This document shows, piece after piece, positions 1-6,284 of a stretch of 35,986 bases of DNA. The notes beneath the pieces were generated by a model. That model was not told the DNA's origin. It saw nothing but the letters and a program-made list of their open reading frames with translations, and did not search any database. The DNA is from Treponema sp. (lineage in GTDB: Bacteria; Spirochaetota; Spirochaetia; Treponematales; Breznakiellaceae). The stretch lies in the NCBI GenBank assembly GCA_031288975.1, contig JAITQK010000055.1, positions 1 to 35,986 of the forward strand. Reading direction: 5' to 3'. The translations under genes were made by a program, and so were the position numbers. The first letter of the stretch is position 1, and each line of letters starts with the position of its first letter.

Positions 1-325
1 GGGGAAGCCGAGACGTTGCCGGCCTGGAAAGGGGTTACTCACTAACCCTGGACTGGTGGTCTTGACGGCCGTTATCGGGCGCATGAATTAAAACTGCCGG
101 TAACATTGTTAATATTATATCAGTTGACTTATTCATTTCTATCAAGTATACTCTATAAATAATAATCATCTTTTTGATTGTTAATATTATGCGTATTAAC
201 CATTATTGCCTGGTATAGGCACGTGTAGGTTTAAACCGAATAAAAGGGCTTAAAAGACGATTTTTTGATTTTTTACGAGAAATCTCTTGATAAAAAAATG
301 TAAATACGCATATAATGAATTTCGG
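1..325 (+). repeat. Leader block copy A (cut by the window start)
   Basis: This non-coding block recurs at 1517-1763 (copy B) and partly at 2719-2860 (copy C). Bases 1-98 match 1517-1613 with only a few changes. Bases 180-282 match 1617-1719 with one difference. An 80-base segment (about 99-179) is absent from B but present in C. It carries a candidate promoter (TTGACT 124-129, 17 bases, TATACT 147-152), an inverted repeat GTTAATA/TATTAAC (180-186/194-200) and a perfect palindrome GGTTTAAACC (228-237). Bases 79-94 read GCGCATGAATTAAAAC, like the 3' end of a type I-C CRISPR repeat. No gene is visible in 1-458. Confidence 0.8.
287..316 (+). promoter_or_regulatory. Sigma-70-type promoter of the first metallopeptidase module
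   Basis: TTGATA (287-292) and a perfect TATAAT (311-316) are separated by 18 bases. The spacer contains ATGTAAATACGCAT, an imperfect palindrome ending at the -10 box, which could be a repressor site. The same arrangement occurs at 1724-1753 in copy B. The leader to the start codon at 459 would be about 135 bases. Confidence 0.6.
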
Positions 326-398
326 TGGTTCCCAGGGCGTTGCCGTTGGGGACGGCTAGCTGAGACTGGTTTGGTAGGGAAGGGGAGACTAGACTACA

Positions 399-429
399 GC
401 TCGCGTCCGTTGGACGTGTGGATTGAATC
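399..429 (+). repeat. CRISPR-repeat-like hairpin in the 5' leader
   Basis: The last twelve bases, GTGGATTGAATC, differ by one base from the GTGGATTGAAAC end of the solitary repeat at 8017-8048. They are preceded by a short hairpin, GCGTCC-GTT-GGACGT, with one G-T pair, the layout of type I-C repeats. It lies between the promoter at 287-316 and the ribosome binding site at 445-451. The equivalent place in the second module (about 1796-1812) keeps TCGCGTCCGTTGG but loses the 3' half. Descent from a CRISPR repeat is an inference; a plain leader hairpin is the alternative. Confidence 0.35.
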
Positions 430-458
430 AAGCAAGTAAACTATGGGGAGGTTAAGAC

Positions 459-671
459 ATGGCTAAAGACCGCAATCTTCGAGATGAAATCAAAGAGCTT
501 GGTATTTTCTCGATTGAGGGGAGTGGTCTGCTTACGGAAAAATCGGTATTCTCTGCCCTTGATGCCATTAAGGAGAGTAATAGCCGAAGAAGTGAGGAGA
601 GCGAATGGGAACATATCAAAGAGTTGCAAGCGCAGAAGACACAACGGATGCAAGGTACTCTAAGTGATTAA
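459..671 (+). CDS. Small hypothetical protein, upstream partner of a metallopeptidase-like gene
   Basis: This 70-residue charged protein has a strong ribosome binding site (GGGGAGG, 445-451) eight bases before the ATG. I do not recognise a family. It is rich in Glu, Lys, Arg and Ser, probably helical, with no signal peptide, membrane segment or clear helix-turn-helix. Its stop overlaps the GTG start of the next gene by eight bases, so the two are probably translationally coupled. The order small protein then HExxH protein matches toxin-antitoxin or regulator-protease pairs, and the same order recurs at 1825-2639 behind a duplicated leader. An antitoxin or substrate role is inferred from position only. 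Confidence 0.6.
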   Translation: MAKDRNLRDEIKELGIFSIEGSGLLTEKSVFSALDAIKESNSRRSEESEWEHIKELQAQKTQRMQGTLSD

Positions 672-1452
672 GTCTCACAAATATCGGAAAGATGTAATAG
701 CGGCGGTAAAAATTTTTAGGCCGGTATTGATCGCGCTTAAGATGAGATATCCGATGCATGGTCGAACTGTTTTTCTGGCGGGATTTGATCATCTCCACCT
801 GCTTGATCTGGATTTTTGTTCTATTGAAATCCTCATCGCCGATCTTAATGAATGTACCGGAATGCTTATTTCTTCGTACACCAAAAGCGGCTTATTGCGA
901 AATTACATTATTCTCAATAAGTCGCTCCTTAATAGTTCTGGACCAGTGGCCGAGAATCAACTAAAAATAGTCGGTGTTCATGAGTTTTGTCATTTTATTG
1001 CGATTCTCTATGCCGCTACTGTGGTCAGTATTGAGGCTTTGAAGGAAAGCATACTTCATCGGCTAAATGGGCGAATAGATAAACTTCCCAAAGAAACACT
1101 GATAAACCTTTATAATCTTCTTGCGAATAAAGCGTCTGATGAATACCCATTGCTTGATGAATTGACCGATAGGCATTTTAGATTAGATGTTGAAGGCGAT
1201 ACTCCCGATTATAATATTCTCTTTTATCATTTCATGTTTTCAAAAGATTTGTTTGAGACTGATTTTACGCCAGTAAAACAAGCCGAATTCAAACGTCTCG
1301 TGGAAACGAAAGATACGCAAAATTTGAAAACGGCTGTCCAGTTATTGGTAAAATCTATAGAAACTGTCTCAAAAGCAAAATGCGTACCGTACAAGCTTGC
1401 GTTTAATCAGGTTTCAAAGTGGGTCCATTCATATGTGTCTACCACCGCTTGA
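664..1452 (+). CDS. Metallopeptidase-like protein with HEFCH motif
   Basis: This 262-residue protein starts at GTG (664), with AAGG at 653-656 as a likely ribosome binding site. A zinc-binding HExxH motif (His106, Glu107, His110) lies in VGVHEFCHF. A later segment, DYNILFYHFMFSKDLF (from about residue 182), resembles in spacing the third-ligand helix of ImmA/IrrE-type peptidases, with Asp182 a possible ligand. The family's usual ExxAN wording is absent, so assignment to ImmA/IrrE is tentative. There is no signal peptide, so it is probably cytoplasmic. It overlaps the small gene before it. ImmA/IrrE-type proteases usually cut or are controlled by a repressor partner. Here the partner shows no DNA-binding domain, so a toxin or stress-sensing protease is only a guess. 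Confidence 0.65.
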   Translation: MIKSHKYRKDVIAAVKIFRPVLIALKMRYPMHGRTVFLAGFDHLHLLDLDFCSIEILIADLNECTGMLISSYTKSGLLRNYIILNKSLLNSSGPVAENQLKIVGVHEFCHFIAILYAATVVSIEALKESILHRLNGRIDKLPKETLINLYNLLANKASDEYPLLDELTDRHFRLDVEGDTPDYNILFYHFMFSKDLFETDFTPVKQAEFKRLVETKDTQNLKTAVQLLVKSIETVSKAKCVPYKLAFNQVSKWVHSYVSTTA

Positions 1453-1516
1453 GGTAGTCTGACTCAAGATTGAGCAGAAGGTCTCCGCATAATGCCGCCC
1501 GTGGATGCGTGAGGGC

Positions 1517-1763
1517 GGGGAAAGCCGAGACGCTGACGGCCTGGAAAGGGGTTACTCACTAACCCCGGACTGGTGGTCTTGACGGCCGTTATCGGGCGCA
1601 TGAATTGAAACTGATTGTTAATATTATGCGTATTAACCATTATTGCCTGGTATAGGCATGTGTAGGTTTAAACCGAATAAAAGGGCTTAAAAGACGATTT
1701 TTTGATTTTTTACGAGAAATATGTTGACAAAAAAATGTAAATATACATATAATGAATTTAAGT
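1517..1763 (+). repeat. Leader block copy B
   Basis: This is the second copy of the block at 1-325, lacking its roughly 80-base middle segment. It contains nested inverted repeats (GCCG/CGGC; GGGGTTA-CTCAC-TAACCCC), GCGCATGAATTGAAAC at 1596-1611 (like a type I-C CRISPR repeat 3' end), GTTAATA/TATTAAC at 1617-1637 and GGTTTAAACC at 1665-1674. Together with the flanks it fills the gene-free gap 1453-1824. Its closeness to copy A points to a recent duplication or gene conversion. Confidence 0.8.
1724..1753 (+). promoter_or_regulatory. Sigma-70-type promoter of the second metallopeptidase module
   Basis: Perfect TTGACA (1724-1729) and TATAAT (1748-1753) boxes are 18 bases apart. The spacer has the near-palindrome ATGTAAATATACAT, better preserved than in copy A and a candidate operator for autoregulation by the module. 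Confidence 0.7.
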
Positions 1764-1824
1764 GGTTCTCAGTTTAGAGAAGGATGTACTATAGTTCGCG
1801 TCCGTTGGGCATAAGGAGGAAGTT

Positions 1825-2076
1825 ATGAACATGACTGATGTCTCATATAAAGTTGATACTATTGTGAATGATCTGTTTCTTTCTCTGGACAAAAGTCAGG
1901 TTGAATCAGTATTCAGACGTCATGAAGTTGACGACCATCGAGAACGGGTCAATCTGCTCAGAAAGTGCATGAAGGTTATCCATCTTTCAAACACGATGGA
2001 TGAGCTAACTATTGAAGACGAGTACAACGATGAGATTGAGATATTCGTTAAAGCTTCATGGAGATTCCTCATCTGA
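1825..2076 (+). CDS. Small hypothetical protein, partner of an ImmA/IrrE-like peptidase
   Basis: This 83-residue acidic protein has a textbook ribosome binding site (AAGGAGGA) just before its ATG. It is not recognisably related to the 70-residue protein at 459-671, although both hold the same place behind the same leader. It is predicted mostly helical, with an acidic C-terminal stretch (about residues 58-72) and no evident DNA-binding motif or membrane segment. Its TGA overlaps the downstream ATG as TGATG, a classic coupling arrangement. Position suggests an antitoxin, inhibitor or substrate of the next protein. The function is unknown. Confidence 0.6.
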   Translation: MNMTDVSYKVDTIVNDLFLSLDKSQVESVFRRHEVDDHRERVNLLRKCMKVIHLSNTMDELTIEDEYNDEIEIFVKASWRFLI

Positions 2077-2639
2077 TGAGTAACGGTATAGATGCGGAAA
2101 TCTCGAACAGTTTTCAGGTATCACAAGATACCATTGAGCGTTACAATAAGCTTTATCAGGATATTATAAAACCAAAGATAAAACGGCGGTTTCTCTCACA
2201 CTTGATAACAACCATTGAAGACCTGATTAACGACCGCCGCTTAAAGAATCGACTTGAAGGTATCAAGAATATAGATAACAATACCGCGCAAATGGTAAAT
2301 CTCATGCAACACCGGAATGTTCGTCTTTACTCTATCTTGCTTGAACCGACAAATATAAAGCGTAGAGCAACAACGCGGTGTCATGAGTTCGGGGCGACTG
2401 TTTATTATAATTCAAGCTATGAAGATAAACAGATACGCATACTGATAGCCCATGAATTGGGACACATTATTAATAAGGAATTGCTCGAAGGCGCTGATAG
2501 TGAAAATACCGCGAACCTCTTTGCCTATATCGCGATGAAAGATAAAAATCATTTTTATGAAAAAGAGTGCAAGAACTTTGTGATTCATGGCGATTTATCT
2601 ATCCTGCATGAGATAGAGAATATATGCCCCCTCAAATAG
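2076..2639 (+). CDS. ImmA/IrrE-family metallo-endopeptidase-like protein
   Basis: The protein has 187 residues from the ATG that overlaps the previous stop. An in-frame ATG at 2058 would add six residues but has no ribosome binding site. It carries AHELGH, the zinc HExxH motif, followed about a dozen residues later by ENTANLFAYIAM. That matches the family's ExxANxFAxxLLM helix, whose Glu is the usual third ligand. ImmA/IrrE peptidases are known to cleave or derepress phage-type or mobile-element repressors, and some are stress sensors or toxins. No repressor with a helix-turn-helix is adjacent, which is unusual. It is cytoplasmic, with no signal peptide. The substrate is unknown; the small protein upstream is the obvious candidate. 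Confidence 0.75.
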   Translation: MSNGIDAEISNSFQVSQDTIERYNKLYQDIIKPKIKRRFLSHLITTIEDLINDRRLKNRLEGIKNIDNNTAQMVNLMQHRNVRLYSILLEPTNIKRRATTRCHEFGATVYYNSSYEDKQIRILIAHELGHIINKELLEGADSENTANLFAYIAMKDKNHFYEKECKNFVIHGDLSILHEIENICPLK

Positions 2640-2718
2640 GTATCAATAAAGAAACGACTGGTTGAGACGGTGAAGTGAAGGGTATCGGCGGAACCTATCC
2701 CGAAGGTTTCCCGTGGGT

Positions 2719-2860
2719 GCGTGGATTGTAAAACTGCCATTAACATTGTTAATAGTATAGTGGTTGACATATTTATTTTTATCAAATATCTTCTATAGTA
2801 ATAATCATCTTTTTGATTGTTAATATTATGCGTATTAGCCATTACTGCCTTAATTGGGCA
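2719..2860 (+). repeat. Leader block copy C, orphan
   Basis: This is the third, partial copy of the leader. It opens with GCGTGGATTGTAAAAC (2719-2734), like a CRISPR repeat 3' end with one extra base. It keeps the middle segment seen in copy A, including TTGACA (2764-2769), 17 bases, TATCTT, and nearly the same run through TTGATTGTTAATATTATG. It breaks off before the second promoter, and no plausible gene follows. Bases 2640-2718 hold only short inverted repeats. Confidence 0.7.
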
Positions 2861-2920
2861 CGTCCGGGTCTGTGGGGGCTCCGGGTGGGTAACTGCCCGG
2901 TTCTACCCGGCAAGTATCAC

Positions 2921-3048
2921 AAAGGTGCACAAAGTAAGAGGGCGACAGAAATACTTTGTGTTACTTCGTGTAACTTAGTGGTTACTGTTCCTTTATTACT
3001 GAACGGAAATCCGCGTTAATCCGCGTAATCCGCGGACGATCCTCTTCC
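2921..3048. repeat. Intergenic repeat-like sequence
   Basis: This gene-free stretch contains GTTACTTCGTGTAAC (a 5-base stem), AAAGTA/TACTTT, and a tandem run of TCCGCG/TAATCCGCG words near 3010-3034. Such low-complexity motifs are typical of dispersed intergenic repeats. It also lies 3' of thrC and could hold a weak transcription stop, but no T-run terminator is visible. Confidence 0.35.
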
Positions 3049-3063
3049 CGTGGGTACCATGAG

Positions 3064-4368
3064 TCAATAACAGCTTGCAATAGCCCCCTCCAAGGCTGCG
3101 AGCTGAGGATCAATGATAGCGATAGGGTCGGTTTTTTTCCGTAAGCGCATGAATTGTGCAGGGATTTCCACGGATTGGCCGGTTGTTTTTTCCACCAGGT
3201 CTGCCGCTTTTGCCGGATGCCCTGTGGCAAGTATAACCAGATGGCCGTTAAACTCAGGGGACGCGGCAAAGCGTTCCGCTGCGGCAAAGGCGACCCCTCC
3301 GTGGGGATCCAGGAGGATGCCGTACTTTTTCCAGAATCGTTCCATGGCATGCTCAGTCGCCCTATCGTCAATGGAGGCGGGGAATACCATGTTCCGCATC
3401 ACTGCCGGGGCTTCTTCATAAAAAGCGGCCAGCCGTTCATAGTTGGCAGGGAAACTCACATCCAGGGCCGGCGAATTGGTGCTGATCAGGCGCCGGGGTT
3501 TAAATGCCTTGCCCTGGATAAAATCGCCGAAGGCGTTATTGGCGTTCATCGCCGCGATAAAGCCGTTTACAGGCATACCGAATTTCCAGGCATACAGCCC
3601 GGCTATTAGGTTGCCGAAATTGCCTGAGGGCACACTGAACACCAGATCTCCTTTTAGGTATTTCTTGATCTTTACAAAGGCAAAAAGATAATACAGCGCC
3701 TGGGGTAAGAGGCGTCCGACATTGAGGGCATTAGCAGAGGTGATGCTGTACCGTTCAGCAAAGGGCCGGTCCCTTATGATTTCCGTAACCAAGCGCTGAC
3801 AATCATCGAAGGTTCCTCGAACCTGAATGGGAATGATATTACCCCCTTGGGTGACAAACGTTGCGGGATCAAGTCCCCGAATAGGCCCAGAGGGATAGAG
3901 CATGACCGAGGTGATATGCGTGCGCCCATAAAACGCCCTGGTCATACTGACCCCGGTATCCGTCTGCGTGGCAGAGAGCACCATGGCCCGTCCACTGTTT
4001 TTCAGCAGTTGTTCCATGACCGCGGCGAGAAAGGCGATGCCAAAGTCCTTAAAAATACCGGTTGGCCCATGGAAGAGGTTGAGTACGGAAACACGCTCGT
4101 CCAGTTGTATGAGTTCGGGTTCAAAATTAAAGGCACTTTCGGCAACCTGGGAGGCAGAAAAAGGGTTCAATTCACCTTGGAGCAGCACTGGCGCAACCGT
4201 GGCTACTAATTCATGATAGGCGGTACCGGAATCCATATACAGAAAAAACTGCCGCATATCCATCACAGAGGCCGGGACATATAACCCGCCCTCTGGGGGC
4301 AAACAGCGGAGTACCGCGTCTTTGAAGGAAACCGAAGACTTACTTGAATGGGTAGACTTGAATTGCAT
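3064..4368 (-). CDS. thrC: Threonine synthase (PLP-dependent)
   Basis: The product converts O-phosphohomoserine to threonine in the cytoplasm. Its 434 residues match the long threonine synthase class: N-terminal EGGLYVP, the PLP lysine in GPTGIFKDFG (Lys107), SANALNVGRLLPQ, the phosphate-binding VPSGNFGNL, and DPHGGVA near the C-terminus. One feature is odd: the usual ATSGDTG motif reads ATQTDTG (134-139), which changes two residues next to the cofactor and substrate phosphate, and the segment after it is also divergent. It may be a slow, altered or re-purposed enzyme. The start has a good ribosome binding site (AAGGATGAG). It is divergent from a DtxR-like regulator, with no other threonine genes nearby. 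Confidence 0.88.
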   Translation of the reverse strand: MQFKSTHSSKSSVSFKDAVLRCLPPEGGLYVPASVMDMRQFFLYMDSGTAYHELVATVAPVLLQGELNPFSASQVAESAFNFEPELIQLDERVSVLNLFHGPTGIFKDFGIAFLAAVMEQLLKNSGRAMVLSATQTDTGVSMTRAFYGRTHITSVMLYPSGPIRGLDPATFVTQGGNIIPIQVRGTFDDCQRLVTEIIRDRPFAERYSITSANALNVGRLLPQALYYLFAFVKIKKYLKGDLVFSVPSGNFGNLIAGLYAWKFGMPVNGFIAAMNANNAFGDFIQGKAFKPRRLISTNSPALDVSFPANYERLAAFYEEAPAVMRNMVFPASIDDRATEHAMERFWKKYGILLDPHGGVAFAAAERFAASPEFNGHLVILATGHPAKAADLVEKTTGQSVEIPAQFMRLRKKTDPIAIIDPQLAALEGAIASCY

Positions 4369-4393
4369 GGCTCATCCTTTATGTAATGATACC

Positions 4394-4403
4394 GTAAATT
4401 TAC
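4394..4403. promoter_or_regulatory. Palindrome GTAAATTTAC between thrC and the DtxR-like gene
   Basis: This perfect ten-base palindrome lies in the 56-base region upstream of thrC, where a promoter for thrC must lie. It is a possible operator, perhaps for the adjacent regulator. That link is inference. Confidence 0.25.
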
Positions 4404-4505
4404 ACCCTTTTTTTCAAATGTGCAATGTTACGAGGGGAGCTGCGCCAGGTACCAATCAAAAAATCATTTGACAAAATAGGAGCCATCCTTCAGAATAATA
4501 AAGAT

Positions 4506-4868
4506 ATGACTCAATCGTTAGAAGATTATCTTGAAATGGTGAGTTTCCTGTCCGATGAAGGGGTGGTCCGGGTTACCGATATTGCAGCCCGGTTGGGGGT
4601 TTCAAAGCCTTCGGTACTAACCGCCCTGAGAGTGCTGGAAGAACAGGGCCTTTTGGAACATGAACGGTACCGTACCGTCTCATTAACCAAAAAGGGCGCA
4701 ATCCAGGCAGCGGAAATCAGGGAACGTCACAGCTTCCTTACGGCATTTCTTCAAAATATAGTCAAAGTTAGCCCTGATACAGCGGAAAAAGACGCGTGTA
4801 AAATGGAACATCTCCTTTCTGAAGAAACATTGCAAAAAATGAAGGCTCTGGTTACTACTCGGCGATGA
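4506..4868 (+). CDS. DtxR/MntR-family metal-dependent transcriptional regulator
   Basis: The likely start is the ATG at 4506 (MTQSLEDYLEMV), giving 120 residues. The frame opens at 4425, but the extra 27 residues lack family resemblance. A winged helix-turn-helix spans about residues 20-65 (VTDIAARLGVSKPSVLTAL). A metal-site helix follows, with His75 and Cys98-x-x-Glu101-His102. That spacing copies the primary site of DtxR (Cys, Glu, His), and it lacks the C-terminal SH3 domain as MntR/TroR-size proteins do. It probably senses Fe2+ or Mn2+. TTGACA at 4468-4473 lies so close to this ATG that the transcript would be nearly leaderless, so the start is not settled. Its target is unknown; no metal transporter is in the window. 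Confidence 0.8.
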   Translation: MTQSLEDYLEMVSFLSDEGVVRVTDIAARLGVSKPSVLTALRVLEEQGLLEHERYRTVSLTKKGAIQAAEIRERHSFLTAFLQNIVKVSPDTAEKDACKMEHLLSEETLQKMKALVTTRR

Positions 4869-4893
4869 TCCGTTTCCTGCAGGTCACGGTTAC

Positions 4894-5259
4894 TTATAAG
4901 CCCTTGGGAGGTCCTAAAATTTCCGCCCATACCACCCCGCCCTTGAGGGGCGGCAGGGACGCAAGGCGCGTGGCTCGTTTTTTTTCTTTACCAGGTACCG
5001 GCTTCCTCATGTCCTTGAGGGGAGCCGGTTCCGGCGCAGTCGCCAGGACTTTCCCGTTTAGATCTGACTGCTCCCTACGGAAAAGCCGCTTTTGAGGCGT
5101 GGTGGATGGTTCTGGCTCCTCTGTTGCTGAAGCCTCCAGCATAGACGCCAGCACCTGCTGTTCCGCTGCTGCTGCCCGTTTTTTCCGTTCCATGAAGATA
5201 CGAAGCCCAATGATAAGCAGCACCGGAACAAACGGAATAAGGCTTTCAATATTGAACAC
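4894..5259 (-). CDS. Small single-pass membrane protein of the floA operon
   Basis: This 121-residue protein starts at GTG (5259) with AGGAGG seven bases upstream. Residues 1-24 contain one hydrophobic segment (SLIPFVPVLLIIGLRIFME), followed by a basic, alanine-rich and then proline-rich, low-complexity tail that would be cytoplasmic. I do not recognise a family. It begins 15 bases after the floA stop on the same strand, so it is very likely co-transcribed with nfeD and floA and may be an accessory of the flotillin scaffold. No catalytic motif is visible. Confidence 0.6.
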   Translation of the reverse strand: MFNIESLIPFVPVLLIIGLRIFMERKKRAAAAEQQVLASMLEASATEEPEPSTTPQKRLFRREQSDLNGKVLATAPEPAPLKDMRKPVPGKEKKRATRLASLPPLKGGVVWAEILGPPKGL

Positions 5260-5274
5260 GGTACACCCTCCTCG

Positions 5275-6252
5275 CTACGCATCCTTGCCAATGGCGGCTC
5301 GCATATCCGTATCGGCCTGGATGTTCTTGAGCCGGTAGTAGTCCATGATGCCCAGGTGTCCGCTCCTAAAGGCTTCCGCAATGGCCAGGGGTATTTCAGA
5401 TTCTGCGAGAACCACTTTGGCCCGGTTCTCCTGGACCAGGGCAATCATCTCCTGTTCCCGGGCCTGAGCCGCGGCCCGCCGCTTCTCTGCCTCTGCCTGG
5501 AAACGCCACTTATCCGCCTCTGCCTGGTCGGCCTGGAGTTTAGCCCCCACGTTGGCCCCTACATCGATATCCGCTATATCAATAGAAAGAATCTCAAAAG
5601 CCGTGCCCGCGTCCAGTCCCTTTTCCAGGACCCGCTTGGAAATGGTGTCTGGGTTTTCCAGCACGGTCTTATAGCTCTCCGAAGACCCGATGGTGGTTAC
5701 GATCCCCTCACCCACACGGGCAATGATGGTTTCCTCGGTGGCCCCTCCCACGAGACGTTCGATGTTTGCCCGCACCGTTACACGGGCCTTCACCTGGAGC
5801 TGGATACCGTCTTTGGCCACTGCATCAATGGTATGCTTCCCCTTGGTCGCATCAGGGCAGTCGATGACCTTGGGATTGACACTGGTCCGCACCGCCTCAA
5901 GCACATCCCGGCCTGCCAGGTCAATGGCGGCGGCCCGCTGGAAGGGCAGGGGAATGTTGGCCTTATTTGCCGCCACCAGGGCGCGGCTCACCTTCATCAC
6001 ATCTCCACGTGCAAGAAAATGGGTTTCCAGCATATCCGAATCCACATCAATGCCCGCCGTGGAGAGCATGATCCGGGAATCCACAATAATTCCAGAGTTC
6101 ACATGGCGCAGCCACATCCCCACGAGTTTCCCCATACCCACGTAGGACCCGGAAAGCAAGGCCCGGAACCACAGCCCGAAGAACCGGAAAAACAGGATCA
6201 AGAACCCAAAGGCACATAATCCAACCACAATCATTAAAATCAGCGTTCCCAT
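5275..6252 (-). CDS. floA: Flotillin-like protein FloA (SPFH domain)
   Basis: This membrane-anchored scaffold protein of functional membrane microdomains has 325 residues from the ATG at 6252, eight bases after AGGAG. A GTG at 6261 is less likely because the ribosome binding site would touch it. It has an N-terminal membrane segment (about residues 2-25), then the FloA-specific NSGIIVDSR region. The SPFH body includes [33 protein letters not shown] and [14 protein letters not shown] long coiled coil rich in Ala, Glu and Lys follows (about 230-290), and a C-terminal [13 protein letters not shown]. Length and motifs fit the family closely. It lies 32 bases downstream of nfeD, the conserved partner. 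Confidence 0.93.
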   Translation of the reverse strand: MGTLILMIVVGLCAFGFLILFFRFFGLWFRALLSGSYVGMGKLVGMWLRHVNSGIIVDSRIMLSTAGIDVDSDMLETHFLARGDVMKVSRALVAANKANIPLPFQRAAAIDLAGRDVLEAVRTSVNPKVIDCPDATKGKHTIDAVAKDGIQLQVKARVTVRANIERLVGGATEETIIARVGEGIVTTIGSSESYKTVLENPDTISKRVLEKGLDAGTAFEILSIDIADIDVGANVGAKLQADQAEADKWRFQAEAEKRRAAAQAREQEMIALVQENRAKVVLAESEIPLAIAEAFRSGHLGIMDYYRLKNIQADTDMRAAIGKDA

Positions 6253-6284
6253 ACCTACCACTCCTGACTATACAAATTTGACGA

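Noticed and set aside
1-2735. Integron cassette array with attC sites (repeated blocks between gene modules)
   Set aside because: The repeated blocks fold into nested dyads with a bulge, and treponemal integrons are known. However, I could not find RYYYAAC and GTTRRRY boxes in the right places, the GTTA/TAAC pair is innermost instead of outermost, and no integrase is in view.
4425-4505. N-terminal extension of the DtxR-like regulator
   Set aside because: The extra residues have no family similarity and no ribosome binding site; the ATG at 4506 matches the family start.
5356-6219. Long plus-strand open frame opposite floA
   Set aside because: It is the antisense shadow of floA, rich in His, Gly and Pro, with no ribosome binding site and no family resemblance.
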